A stretch of 60,467 nucleotides of DNA from CAZVJA01 sp964626885 (GTDB lineage: Bacteria > Planctomycetota > Planctomycetia > Planctomycetales > Planctomycetaceae), in the NCBI GenBank assembly GCA_964626885.1, contig CAZVJA010000006.1:1-60467 (forward strand), written 5' to 3'. A program made the position numbers and the translations under genes. The notes under the pieces are model-generated. The model did not search any database and was not told the DNA's origin. It saw nothing but the letters and a program-made list of their open reading frames with translations. Below, piece by piece: positions 34,648 to 43,640 of this stretch; position 1 is the stretch's first letter; the number at the start of each line of letters is the position of its first letter.

Positions 34648-36879
34648 ATGAGCACCGCTTCCGCCGCCTCAGCCGCAATGGTCCCTTCCACGCGGCGCCC
34701 CATTCCCCTGACTGGGCGGCTCGACTTGCGCATCGAGCGGATCGAATACCAGGGGCTCGGATCTTGGGTCGTAAAAGATCCGGTGGCGCTGAAGTACCAC
34801 CGGCTCAATGCCGAGCAATACCGCGTGCTGCGCTTGCTCGACGGTCGGCGCAACCTCGAAGAGATACGCGCCGAGGTACTGCGCGATTTCCCGACGCTGC
34901 AGTTCACGCTGGCCGACGTGCAGCACCTCATCACCGATCTGCACAACAAAGGGCTGGTGCTGAGCGATCGCTTCGGGCAAGGGGCGTCGCTGCTGAAAAA
35001 GCATCGCCAGGAGCGTTGGGAGAAAATCAAACGGCTATTCTTCAATCTGCTCTACCTGCGATTGCCGGGCTGGGATCCCGACAAAACCTTGCAGCGGCTG
35101 CATCCGCTGGCGAAGTGGATGTTTGACCGGCGGGTCGTGGCGATTTGCATGCTGGTGGTTGCGTCGTCGATCCTGTTGCTGTTTGTGCAGTTCGACAAAT
35201 TCCGCGAGCGACTGCCGGAATTCCAGCAATTCTTCGGCTGGCCGAACCTGATCTATCTTTGGCTGACCCTCAGCCTGACGAAAATTATCCACGAATTCGG
35301 GCACGGTCTCTCCTGTAAACACTACGGCGGGGAATGCCATGAGATGGGGATCATGCTGCTGGTGTTCAGCCCGTGCCTCTATTGCGACGTCTCGGACTCT
35401 TGGATGCTGCGCAACAAATGGCATCGCATTATCATCGGTGCCGCGGGGATGTATATCGAAATCATCCTGTCAGCCATCGCGATTTTCGTCTGGTGGTTCA
35501 CGAAGCCCGGACTGCTGAATCATCTCAGTCTGAATGTCTTCTTCGTGACGACCGTGACCACCGTGATCTTCAACGCGAATCCGCTGATGCGTTACGATGG
35601 CTATTACATGCTGGCGGATTTTCTGGAGATCCCCAATCTCCGGCCCAAGGCCGACAAGCTGCTCCGCGATACGTTTGCCTGGTACTGCCTGGGAATCGAA
35701 TCGCGGCCAGACCCGTTCATGCCCGAATCCGGCCGGCCCTGGTTCGTTCTGTTTACGATCGCCTCGTCGATTTACCGTTGGGTCGTGCTCTTCGGGATCA
35801 CCCTCTTCCTATATACTGTGCTCAAGCCGTATCGATTGCAGAGCATCGGCATCATGCTGGCCGCTGCATCGATCGGTGGAATCGTTGTGAATCTTGTCTT
35901 GAGCTTGTATCGCATCATCACCGCCCCGAGGAGCGAGCCCTTGGATCAACGAAAGGTGACTGTCACCGTTGCGGTTGCGTCGATATTAATCGCCGCCGCG
36001 GTCTTTTTTCCTTTGCCGCTGCACGTGGTATCAACGTTTCAGATCGATCCCCATGATGTGAAGCATGTTTATACGATCACTCCCGGCCAGCTTACCGAAA
36101 TCCTGGTGAAGCCCGGGGACCACGTGAAAGCGGGGCAGGTGCTGGCGCGTTTGACCAACCATGAGGACGAAGAAAAGAAACTCGCGCTTGAGATCGAGTA
36201 CAAGGTCTCGGAAAACGAAGAAAAACTGTATCGCTCGATTGGCGATGCCGCGCAGGAACGCTCAGCAACCGTCAAGAAGGCTGGCATCGCCAAGCAGTTG
36301 GCTGACTATGAGCAGCGGTTGGCCCACCTTACAATCGTCGCGCCATGCGACGGAACTGTCGTCGAACCGCCCCATACTCCGGAACCGAAGCAAGACGAAA
36401 CGCAAGTTCGCCTCGACCGCTGGCATGGGATCCCGCTCCATCCGCGCAACCTGGGTTGCTACCTCGAAGAACGAACGCATCTGTTGTCGGTCGCTCCCGC
36501 TATCGAGAGCGATGCCATCCTGCTCGTCGATCAGGGAGATCGAAACGACGTCCTGGTCGGGCAGGAGGTCGAGATCAAATTCGAGCATTTGCCCGATCAG
36601 ACCTTCAACGGCTCGATCAGTCGAATTTCCGACAAACCGATTCCCTTCGCGCCGCAAACACTTTCAAACAAGCACGGGGGGGAACTTCCGACAGTCACGG
36701 ATGAGCATGGGAGAGAGCGTTTAACAAGTCCCATGTACGAGGCTTCGGTGACCTTGGCGGACGAACCGGATCTGATACTGCCTGGTATGCGGGGCCGTGC
36801 TCGCTTCACGGTCGACCGCCGCTCAGCCGCGGAATGGCTCTGGCGATATTTGCGCCGGACGTTCCATTTCCGACTGTAG
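34648..36879 (+). CDS. PqqD-like / M50 site-2 protease / HlyD fusion (YydH-like peptide metalloprotease)
   Basis: The 743-residue protein begins with a PqqD-like winged domain (about 25-110: GSWVVKDPVALKYHRLNAEQ). An M50 site-2 protease core follows, with HEFGH at 215-219 and the second motif NPLMRYDGYY at 311-320, in a body of about eight membrane helices (160-455). The C-terminal part from about 475 is an HlyD-type lipoyl and barrel region (LTEILVKPGDHVKAGQVLAR). This matches proteins annotated as putative peptide zinc metalloproteases of the YydH type, some in peptide-modification clusters. PqqD-like domains often bind leader peptides. It probably works with the preceding adaptor; the peptide substrate is not seen. 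Confidence 0.82.
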   Translation: MSTASAASAAMVPSTRRPIPLTGRLDLRIERIEYQGLGSWVVKDPVALKYHRLNAEQYRVLRLLDGRRNLEEIRAEVLRDFPTLQFTLADVQHLITDLHNKGLVLSDRFGQGASLLKKHRQERWEKIKRLFFNLLYLRLPGWDPDKTLQRLHPLAKWMFDRRVVAICMLVVASSILLLFVQFDKFRERLPEFQQFFGWPNLIYLWLTLSLTKIIHEFGHGLSCKHYGGECHEMGIMLLVFSPCLYCDVSDSWMLRNKWHRIIIGAAGMYIEIILSAIAIFVWWFTKPGLLNHLSLNVFFVTTVTTVIFNANPLMRYDGYYMLADFLEIPNLRPKADKLLRDTFAWYCLGIESRPDPFMPESGRPWFVLFTIASSIYRWVVLFGITLFLYTVLKPYRLQSIGIMLAAASIGGIVVNLVLSLYRIITAPRSEPLDQRKVTVTVAVASILIAAAVFFPLPLHVVSTFQIDPHDVKHVYTITPGQLTEILVKPGDHVKAGQVLARLTNHEDEEKKLALEIEYKVSENEEKLYRSIGDAAQERSATVKKAGIAKQLADYEQRLAHLTIVAPCDGTVVEPPHTPEPKQDETQVRLDRWHGIPLHPRNLGCYLEERTHLLSVAPAIESDAILLVDQGDRNDVLVGQEVEIKFEHLPDQTFNGSISRISDKPIPFAPQTLSNKHGGELPTVTDEHGRERLTSPMYEASVTLADEPDLILPGMRGRARFTVDRRSAAEWLWRYLRRTFHFRL

Positions 36880-37186
36880 AACCTTTTCTCGTGAACACTC
36901 CTGCTGAAAAAGAGACGATCCTTCTCCAGGCATCTGAGCTGGCTTATTTACCGGTTCACGCCGATTGCTGGTAAACCCGGCGGGCTTGCGTATCGGTAAA
37001 TTCCCCCATTCATTTTCAGATCCCTCAGAGCACAANNNNNNNNNNNNNNNNNNNNNNNNNNNNNNNNNNNNNNNNNNNNNNNNNNNNNNNNNNNNNNNNN
37101 NNNNNNNNNNNNNNNNNNNNNNNNNNNNNNNNNNNGTCTTGAGCTGACTCCCGTCCAGCACCATCTTTTACGCAAGGAATTTCACC
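36880..37186. other. intergenic region with scaffold gap
   Basis: This stretch contains 100 unknown bases. The readable part before the gap has TTTACC and GGTAAA (36950-36975) that could form a weak hairpin after the M50 gene. A gene crossing the gap cannot be excluded. Confidence 0.4.
37036..37135. other. assembly gap of 100 N
   Basis: Exactly 100 N mark an assembly join of unknown true length. Whether the DUF3467 genes directly follow the M50-HlyD gene in the cell is therefore not certain. Confidence 0.99.
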
Positions 37187-37525
37187 GTGAGCAAGAAACC
37201 CGAAGATGGCGATCCAAAGGAAACATCAGCACCCGAGCAGGCCGCACAAGCGACGATCAAAGTCGATGATGCCGGCGCCAGTGCCGGTTACGCGAATTTC
37301 TGCCGGGTCTCGAGCACACCGGAAGAGTTGATTCTCGATTTGGGACTCAATCCGCATCCGTATGCCACTGGCGAGACCACGGTGCATATCACGCAGCGGA
37401 TCATCATGAATCATTTCACCGCAAAGCGACTGTTGAATGCGCTTGGCTTGGCGTTGCAGCGACACGAATCAGCCTTCGGTGTGCTGGAAACCGACGTTCG
37501 CAAACGGGTGAAGACCACCCAGTAA
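37187..37525 (+). CDS. DUF3467 protein
   Basis: The start is a GTG with AAGGA eight bases upstream. The 112-residue protein has an acidic Ala-rich leader of about 30 residues, then DUF3467: ANFCRVSSTPEELILDLGLN, followed by VHITQRIIMNHFTAKRLLNA. DUF3467 proteins are small, soluble and of unknown function. It is probably in one operon with the next gene, 15 bases downstream. Confidence 0.8.
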   Translation: MSKKPEDGDPKETSAPEQAAQATIKVDDAGASAGYANFCRVSSTPEELILDLGLNPHPYATGETTVHITQRIIMNHFTAKRLLNALGLALQRHESAFGVLETDVRKRVKTTQ

Positions 37526-37540
37526 GAGCGGGTTCCCACG

Positions 37541-38182
37541 ATGACCGACGAAACCGCGGATGCCGGCAGCGACGATCAAAAAAACATTCCTCCGGCGAAC
37601 AATCCTCAAACGGAGGAGATCCGGCATTCGCCGATCGGCGCTCTTGTCCCTGAACGGGTTGCGCGCGGTGTTTTCAGCACCGGCGCTGTCGTCGTTCAGG
37701 GAACTCACGAGTTCATTATCGATTTTCTGCTGCGAATGTCCGCGCCTCAGCAGGTCGCGGCGCGAGTGGTTTTGTCCCCGGGCGTTGTTGCTCAATTGAT
37801 CGCCGCGATGCGGGAGAACCTGAACAATTACGAGAAAAAGTTCGGCCCGCCGATGGTGCCCCAAGCCCCCGGCAGTTCGACGCCTCCTGTTACGCCGGCT
37901 CAGCAGTCATCCGTTCAGGAACTCTATGAGCAGCTCAAGCTGCAAGATGACGTGTTATCGGGCGCCTATGCCAATGCCGTGATGATCGGACATACCGGAA
38001 GCGAGTTCTGCTTCGATTTCATCACGACGTTTTATCCACGCTCTGCCGTTTCCTGCAGAGTTTACATGTCGGCCCCGTCCGTCCCCAGATTTCTCGACTC
38101 TCTCAAGCATTCCTATGAGAAGTACCGCGAGAAACTCGGGAAGACGCCGCCGCCCAAACCTCCCGAGGAAGCTGCCGGCTGA
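37541..38182 (+). CDS. protein with two DUF3467-like domains
   Basis: The 213-residue protein carries two copies of a DUF3467-like unit. The first, at about 45-107, has VVVQGTHEFIIDFLLRM and RVVLSPGVVAQLIAAMREN. The second, at about 142-202, has AVMIGHTGSEFCFDFITTF and RVYMSAPSVPRFLDSLKHS. A Pro/Ser-rich linker joins them, and the tail is Pro/Lys-rich. With its neighbour it gives three such domains in one operon, which suggests a hetero-oligomer. No catalytic residues are evident. Confidence 0.7.
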   Translation: MTDETADAGSDDQKNIPPANNPQTEEIRHSPIGALVPERVARGVFSTGAVVVQGTHEFIIDFLLRMSAPQQVAARVVLSPGVVAQLIAAMRENLNNYEKKFGPPMVPQAPGSSTPPVTPAQQSSVQELYEQLKLQDDVLSGAYANAVMIGHTGSEFCFDFITTFYPRSAVSCRVYMSAPSVPRFLDSLKHSYEKYREKLGKTPPPKPPEEAAG

Positions 38183-38286
38183 CAGACTCGGCGACGAGCC
38201 GTGACGAAATCGGCCATCCGCTGGACAACTCATGGGCGCTTGATGATGCCACTGGCATCGTCAACCAGACGGTCGCTGAAGGTCGT

Positions 38287-38595
38287 TTACGCCGGTTGAA
38301 GGATGCGCAGCGTTGTCGACTTCACCAGATGCTTGACCCGCGGGCGATAGTCGACCATGTGCGGGGCTTGCAGGTGCGCTTTGAGGGTGTCGAGCGACTC
38401 CCACTTCTCGACCACCACGACTGTGTTCGCTCCCTCACGTTTTTGTGCGGCGATGTCAGTGTCGGCATCGATAGCGGGGCCGTATTCCACGCAGCCGGTC
38501 TCAGCACGGACCAGCGGGACGATCCGGTGGAACTCCCGCAAAAACTCCTCTCGCCCTCCCGCATTCAGTTCAATCGTCGCCAGCACATGGATCAC
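38287..38595 (-). CDS. antibiotic biosynthesis monooxygenase-like (quinol monooxygenase) protein
   Basis: The 102-residue protein has the ABM dimeric ferredoxin-like fold pattern: IHVLATIELNAGGREEFLRE, then ETGCVEYGPAIDADTD, VVVVEKWESLDTLKAHLQAP and HMVDYRPRV. The start is GTG at 38595 with AAGGA six bases upstream. Members are cofactor-free monooxygenases acting on quinols or polyketides, or merely bind small molecules. It lies three bases downstream of the glycosyltransferase gene and is probably cotranscribed. Confidence 0.82.
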   Translation of the reverse strand: MIHVLATIELNAGGREEFLREFHRIVPLVRAETGCVEYGPAIDADTDIAAQKREGANTVVVVEKWESLDTLKAHLQAPHMVDYRPRVKHLVKSTTLRILQPA

Positions 38596-38598
38596 GGC

Positions 38599-39468
38599 TT
38601 ATCCTTTCTCCGTTGGTGTCGATGTCCTGTCCGCGGCTACGAACAGCGGCGATCGACAAATCCCCAGGCGATTCATCCAATAGGAGCCGAGTACCCCTAG
38701 AGTCGACAACCCATACCGCACGCTCCGCCGAAAGTTGATGCTCGATGCTTCCTTGAAGTACCGCACCGGAACCGGAATGTCTCCCAGCTTGAACCCAAAG
38801 TGAACCGCTTGGGCAAGGAATTGGCTGTCGAACACGAAATCCTCGGAATTCCTCTCCCACGGAATTGTTTCCAGGACTTCGCGACGATAGGCGCGAAATC
38901 CGCTGTGGAAGTCGCCGAGATTCTGGCCGAGGGCGACGTTCTCGATGATCGTCAGCCCGCGATTAGCGATGTATTTGTAAAGGGGCATGCCGCCAGCTAA
39001 CGCCTCCGAGCGGGTGCGGATCCGAGAGCCGAGCACGACATCGCAGATGCCGAACTTCAGTATCTCCACGGCAATTCCGATGACCCGGCTGTCGTACTGA
39101 TAGTCGGGATGAATCATGACAACAAAGTCCGCCCCGGCATCCAGTGCACGGCGATAGCAGGTCTTCTGGTTTCCACCGTAGCCCCGATTCCGTTCGTGCT
39201 CGATGACAGTCAGCCCCATTGCCCGGGCGACTTCCACGGTGTTATCACGGCTGCAATCATCGACCAGAATGATTTCATCCACGGCACCTGGCGGAATGTC
39301 ACTGACGGTCTTCTGCAGCGTCAGCGCGGCATTATAAGCCGGCATTACGGCGATGGTGCGTGTTCGTCGCGATGTTTGTCCTGCGGGTACAGAGCCCTCG
39401 ACAGGTGAATCTTTGGAGTCATCAGGCATGGAACGACCAGCGAGAGGAATGGAACTCATCACGGGCAT
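38599..39468 (-). CDS. family 2 glycosyltransferase, dolichol-phosphate mannosyltransferase-like
   Basis: The ATG at 39468 is chosen for the GAAGG nine bases upstream; an ATG at 39429 is the alternative. The 289-residue product has the GT2 fold: IAVMPAYNAALTLQKTVSDI, IILVDDCSRDNTVEVARAM, RNRGYGGNQKTCYRRALDAG and VVMIHPDYQYD, which holds the DxD-like metal site. No C-terminal membrane helices are evident. It should transfer a sugar from a nucleotide donor, perhaps to a polyprenyl phosphate. Confidence 0.85.
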   Translation of the reverse strand: MPVMSSIPLAGRSMPDDSKDSPVEGSVPAGQTSRRTRTIAVMPAYNAALTLQKTVSDIPPGAVDEIILVDDCSRDNTVEVARAMGLTVIEHERNRGYGGNQKTCYRRALDAGADFVVMIHPDYQYDSRVIGIAVEILKFGICDVVLGSRIRTRSEALAGGMPLYKYIANRGLTIIENVALGQNLGDFHSGFRAYRREVLETIPWERNSEDFVFDSQFLAQAVHFGFKLGDIPVPVRYFKEASSINFRRSVRYGLSTLGVLGSYWMNRLGICRSPLFVAADRTSTPTEKG

Positions 39469-39585
39469 TGTGACTTCCCTTCTCCGCAAGTACAACCGCG
39501 CCGGAAGACGTCCTTCAAATCCGGTCAAATACTCCCTGAGGCGATTGACCGAACGGGCGACCGCGGTTTGGCACGCGGATCGAAG

Positions 39586-41295
39586 TTATACCAGCACGTC
39601 CACGGGGCTGAGCACGCGATTTCGACCGGCATCCTTCGCCTGGTACAATGCCGCGTCCGCAGAGGCAATCACTTCAACCTGGCTATTGCCGTGAGTAGGA
39701 AATGTCGCGATGCCCGCGCTCAATGTCACCGGAATCTCGAATTGCTGGAAGCGAATATTCGCCGACTCGAGGGCATTGCGGATTGCCTCGGCAATACGGG
39801 ATGCCCCGGAAACGTTCATTCCAGGGAGTAATATCGCGAACTCTTCGCCGCCGTACCGGGCCAGCAAAGCACGGTCGCTCGAGCGAGTTTCCAGAAGCTG
39901 CTCCTGCATGACACGCGCCGCCTGCCGCAGCACCTCATCTCCCGCCGGATGCCCGAACCGATCGTTGATCGACTTGAAGTGGTCCAGATCGCACAAAATC
40001 AGAGAGCAATCGAGCCGCGATTCATGAGCCGACTTCAGTTCTTCCTCGAACCGCGCGTCGAAGGAGCGACGATTGGCGACTCCGGTGAGCGGATCGACGC
40101 GCGCATACCGTTCGGTCACGGCATGATTCAACACGCGAAGCAATGTCTCGGAGAGATAATGAACGGCCCACTCGGCCAATTCCAACTCCGTGGATGTAAA
40201 CGGCGTTTCCGCCTGTCGCGAAACACAGATCGCTCCGATTACCCGATCCTTCTGAATCAGCGGCGCCGCGATTGTCGCCGAGATCAGGGATGTGATCTCA
40301 GCCGATACCAGTGCTTTACGGTCGGGAACAATCTGTTTTCGGTGGGAGACGGCGAGATCCGCCAGCCGGTCCTCGTACCGGTTCCACTGTGCGAGAACGC
40401 TGGGCTGTAAATTGATCCCGCAGCGAAGGAGTGCTCTTTTCGTCGGGGGATGATCTGAATTCATCAGGTAGATGCTGGCCCGATCCACTTTCAACTTCGA
40501 CTGCAAATCATTGAGGAACGCGTCAATCATCGCAAGGGGTGATTCATAATGGCGGTCAGCGACCGCTCTCAGTTCGAGCACGGCGCTGGCGGTACGCAGT
40601 TTTGTCTCCTGCACTTGCATCGCCTGAAACTGCCGCAGGTCGCCCGTGATGCTCTTCATCAGCCGGCGTGCCAGTTCCAGTTGCTGCTCAATTGGCGCTC
40701 CCTCGGGGTAAAGCGATGTGGTGACCAACACCCCCGCCAGACTATCCGAATCGCCGATTGCCACCAGGAACAACCGGTCCACCTTGCCCCGATCTTTATG
40801 CGCGATCTCACGCAATACCCCAGACTGGGCGATTTCCGAAGACTCCAGCACGACAGCGCGCGCGTCGGCGACACGCTGCTGAAGCGCGGCATCGATCCGC
40901 AATTTGCCGCGCGATTCGTCAGAAAGTCCCCGACTCTGCTCCACGAGGATGCTTCGGGAACCGAACGTGACCAGCGAGCCAAATCCTTCGTTGGGATTGG
41001 GAACAAATCGCTTCAGCAACAATCCCAAAACGCGGTTGAGTTCGGTTTCGGAAACGAATTCGTGCAGTATCTGGTTTTCGAGTCGAGTCAGCGTCCGATC
41101 CCGCTGGACCTCGCCCAGTTCACCTTCCAACGTTGCCATTTCCGACTGAAGCCGGGCTTGTTCTCGTTCCAGAACGCCGCGGCGATGAATGTGCACGAGG
41201 TATTGAAAACCACAGATGGCGGCAAGTGCAACCACGCTGCCGCTGCTGACAGCTTGATTCGTGAAGTCGAGCAAGGGAGCAAATCCTTCAGACAT
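39586..41295 (-). CDS. diguanylate cyclase with GAF domain (GGDEF)
   Basis: From the ATG at 41295 the protein has 569 residues. One N-terminal membrane helix (VVALAAICGFQYLVHIH) is followed by a coiled coil (about 35-85) and one or two GAF-like regions (about 90-230 and 240-385). The GGDEF domain has the active motif GGEEF near residue 484, with DPLTGVANRRSFDARF at its start and CDLDHFKSINDRFGH for metal binding. It should make cyclic di-GMP from two GTP. The inhibitory RxxD (RSSD) is seven residues from GGEEF rather than the usual five. An alternative start at 41316 adds seven residues. Confidence 0.88.
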   Translation of the reverse strand: MSEGFAPLLDFTNQAVSSGSVVALAAICGFQYLVHIHRRGVLEREQARLQSEMATLEGELGEVQRDRTLTRLENQILHEFVSETELNRVLGLLLKRFVPNPNEGFGSLVTFGSRSILVEQSRGLSDESRGKLRIDAALQQRVADARAVVLESSEIAQSGVLREIAHKDRGKVDRLFLVAIGDSDSLAGVLVTTSLYPEGAPIEQQLELARRLMKSITGDLRQFQAMQVQETKLRTASAVLELRAVADRHYESPLAMIDAFLNDLQSKLKVDRASIYLMNSDHPPTKRALLRCGINLQPSVLAQWNRYEDRLADLAVSHRKQIVPDRKALVSAEITSLISATIAAPLIQKDRVIGAICVSRQAETPFTSTELELAEWAVHYLSETLLRVLNHAVTERYARVDPLTGVANRRSFDARFEEELKSAHESRLDCSLILCDLDHFKSINDRFGHPAGDEVLRQAARVMQEQLLETRSSDRALLARYGGEEFAILLPGMNVSGASRIAEAIRNALESANIRFQQFEIPVTLSAGIATFPTHGNSQVEVIASADAALYQAKDAGRNRVLSPVDVLV

Positions 41296-41626
41296 GATTA
41301 ATAAACCTGTTTCCATCGAGCCGGTGCGGGCCGCGGGAAATTCCTCCACAACATTAGCTTAGGTTTATGAGCATGTCGGTTAGGGTACGCCCACGGCTGC
41401 TGATACCCGCGGGATGCTCCCGGATTGGAGACGAAAATCGTCTTATCCGGTACAATCGATACGTGAAACACCGGTATTAGAGGCCGCTTGAAATCGCGAT
41501 CACCGGGCCGTGACGGAACCATCGGTTGATGCGGGTGGATTCCCAGGTTCGCGTCCGACCTGAGTCGCGCGGCAAAACCTGCTGAAACACCGCGATTTTC
41601 GTGTTGAGTTGCAAAAGGAATAGTTC
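41296..41626. other. divergent promoter region
   Basis: No gene is seen in this divergent region. GACGA-AAA-TCGTC (41430-41442) is a small palindrome and TACAAT (41451-41456) a good -10 candidate for the DUF1080 gene, without a clear -35 box. Confidence 0.3.
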
Positions 41627-42508
41627 ATGATTCATGCCCCTGTTTCCCTGGCTTGCCTGCGACGACTCTGCGCATCTTTCCGTGGAGCCGTCGTCACATT
41701 CGTGTCGGTGGCAACGTGCGTGTCGATGATCAGCGGCTGCGGCGACCAAAAACCGGCGTCGACACCAGCATCAAAACCGGCCGACGCCGTGTCAAAACCT
41801 CACGGTGCGGCAACGAACGCGCCCCCCAAACCAAATGTCGAAGCGAACTCCAAGGCCGAAACAAAGGCTGCAGCGCCGCAGAAGTCCGGGGAGCCCAAAA
41901 TCAGTGATGCATCCAAGGGAACCGAACCTCCGGCCGCCGCAAATGAATGGAGATCACTGTTCGATGGCAAGAGTCTGGAAGGATGGAAGGCGACCGATTT
42001 CGGCGGGGAGGGCGAGGTCCATGTCGAGGACGGATCGCTGGTTCTCGATATGGGAAATGATCTCACCGGTGTGACGATTACGCGCGAGGTTCCGCGTATG
42101 AATTACGAGGTCGAGCTGCAAGCCATGCGCGTCGACGGCTCCGATTTCTTCTGCGGCCTGACCTTTCCGGTGAAGGACGATCCTTGCAGCTTAATCGTCG
42201 GGGGATGGGGAGGGGGCGTCTGTGGACTCTCCAGCCTTGACGGCTTCGATGCCTCCGAGAACGAAACGACGTCCTACAAGGAATTCAAGACGGGCCAATG
42301 GTATCCGGTACGACTGCGAGTCACGGAGCAAAAAATCGAAGCTTGGCTTGATGGCGAGCGGATTGTCGACGTGGAAACGAAAGGGAGACGAATCTCGGTC
42401 CGCAGTGAAGTCGAGCGTTCCCGGCCGTTCGGGCTGGCCTGCTGGCGAACAAAAGCCGCCCTGCGCGACATTCGAGTCCGTCAATTGCCCCCCGCAGCCA
42501 CAAAATAA
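41627..42508 (+). CDS. lipoprotein with DUF1080 (3-keto-disaccharide hydrolase-like) domain
   Basis: The 293-residue protein has a lipoprotein signal ending at the lipobox ISGC, then a low-complexity linker of about 60 residues rich in Ala, Lys and Pro. The C-terminal 185 residues are a concanavalin-like DUF1080 domain: EWRSLFDGKSLEGWKATDFG, then VEDGSLVLDMG, YEVELQAMRVDGSDFFCGL and RLRVTEQKIEAWLDGERIVD. DUF1080 domains bind or cleave sugars and are very common in planctomycetes. AAAGGA seven bases before the ATG supports the start. The lipid anchor would hold it on the envelope. Confidence 0.85.
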   Translation: MIHAPVSLACLRRLCASFRGAVVTFVSVATCVSMISGCGDQKPASTPASKPADAVSKPHGAATNAPPKPNVEANSKAETKAAAPQKSGEPKISDASKGTEPPAAANEWRSLFDGKSLEGWKATDFGGEGEVHVEDGSLVLDMGNDLTGVTITREVPRMNYEVELQAMRVDGSDFFCGLTFPVKDDPCSLIVGGWGGGVCGLSSLDGFDASENETTSYKEFKTGQWYPVRLRVTEQKIEAWLDGERIVDVETKGRRISVRSEVERSRPFGLACWRTKAALRDIRVRQLPPAATK

Positions 42509-42552
42509 GTTCACGGATTACATCTCCCGCGGCGGAGGTTCGCTGGGCGGCT

Positions 42553-43011
42553 TCAGCGTGCCGCCGGTGACGATTGCAGATCGAATTCATACCTTTTCTC
42601 GCGACTCTCCTGCTCCGGCACACGCTGGAACAGATAGATTTCCAGCGTGTCGTACAGCGAAACATCGTGATGTGTACGCGCGATCTGTTGCAACCGCTCG
42701 GCGACCATTGCCCCGCGCGACTCGTCGACCGTCGGATCAAAGTCAACCTGGAAAGTGATCCGCAAGATGTGAGGCGTTTGCTGGTGCATCTTCGGCTGTC
42801 CACCTTCAACGCGCGGTGCTGAACCAGGGAACTCCGCGACAATGGCATCTTGAAGCGGGCGGAAGGGAGCATAGTGAAAATGCCAGTACAGCCAAAGTCC
42901 GTAGGTCGCGGCAGCTCCGAATAGCAGCATTGCGATCACCATTCCGCGCCCGGAGAATTCACGAAAAGCGCGGGGCGACTGCTGGGACTCAATCTCTTGC
43001 TGGTCTTTCAT
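42553..43011 (-). CDS. small single-pass membrane protein
   Basis: The 152-residue protein has a short basic/polar start, a membrane helix at about 23-43 (RGMVIAMLLFGAAATYGLWL) and a periplasmic part with no family I recognise. It begins inside the stop of the redoxin-like gene (ATGA at 43008-43011), so it is translationally coupled and belongs to the leuA operon. Confidence 0.7.
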   Translation of the reverse strand: MKDQQEIESQQSPRAFREFSGRGMVIAMLLFGAAATYGLWLYWHFHYAPFRPLQDAIVAEFPGSAPRVEGGQPKMHQQTPHILRITFQVDFDPTVDESRGAMVAERLQQIARTHHDVSLYDTLEIYLFQRVPEQESREKRYEFDLQSSPAAR

Positions 43012-43613
43012 GGCATCATCCGTGGGGATCGGTTTTCATTTCGTAACGTCTGCGTCAGGCGGGCGATGTCCTGCTCGGCACCGGCAATGGGAAGCGGTTT
43101 ATCCATTTTCATCGACCAGCCGACCCGGCCGGAACGATCGACCAGAAAGACTCCGGTAGCGGTTCGCCCGCTTCCTTCCTCGAGCATTCCCCAGGCACGG
43201 TGCACGCTCAAGTCATGGTCGGAGAGCAGAGGAAAGGGAAATGGTCCTGTCTGTTCGATGGCCTTCCGATTCTGCTGAGGAAGTGCCGTACTGACCGCCA
43301 GCACTTCAATGCCCGATTCTTTCAGCGCGGAATATTCTTCGCGCAGACGCAACACCACCTCGGACCCGGCCACTCCCTTCTCACCGTCGAAGAAAACAAC
43401 CAGCACGCGAGCGTGGTCCAGATGACGCCGAAGTCGCACGAACTCCGATGGCTTGTTCTGGTCAAGCAATTCGATTTCCGGCGCAAGCTTGAGGGGGGGA
43501 GAAATGTCGGCTGCGATTTGCGCCTGAGTTGGGTAAGTGCGAGTCATTTTGTAAGCGCACAACAGTGCGATCGCGATCGCCGCGGCGGGCAAAACCAGAA
43601 TTCGTCGGTCCAT
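43008..43613 (-). CDS. membrane-anchored redoxin-like protein without catalytic Cys
   Basis: The 201-residue protein has an N-terminal membrane helix (VLPAAAIAIALLCAYKM) and a thioredoxin-fold domain of the AhpC/TSA or redoxin type: ARVLVVFFDGEKGVAGSEVV, then YSALKESGIEVLAVSTALPQ, PFPLLSDHDLSVHRAWGML and GVFLVDRSGRVGWSM. The position where the peroxidatic Cys sits (after VVFF) has no Cys, and the only Cys is in the membrane helix, so it cannot act as a thiol peroxidase. It lies 27 bases after leuA. Confidence 0.75.
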   Translation of the reverse strand: MDRRILVLPAAAIAIALLCAYKMTRTYPTQAQIAADISPPLKLAPEIELLDQNKPSEFVRLRRHLDHARVLVVFFDGEKGVAGSEVVLRLREEYSALKESGIEVLAVSTALPQQNRKAIEQTGPFPFPLLSDHDLSVHRAWGMLEEGSGRTATGVFLVDRSGRVGWSMKMDKPLPIAGAEQDIARLTQTLRNENRSPRMMP

Positions 43614-43640
43614 GCTCGTTCCCGCGCGTTCCGTGGGCTC

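Noticed and set aside
36823..37175. Open frames crossing the N gap
   Set aside because: They consist largely of unknown bases and have no supported start or end.
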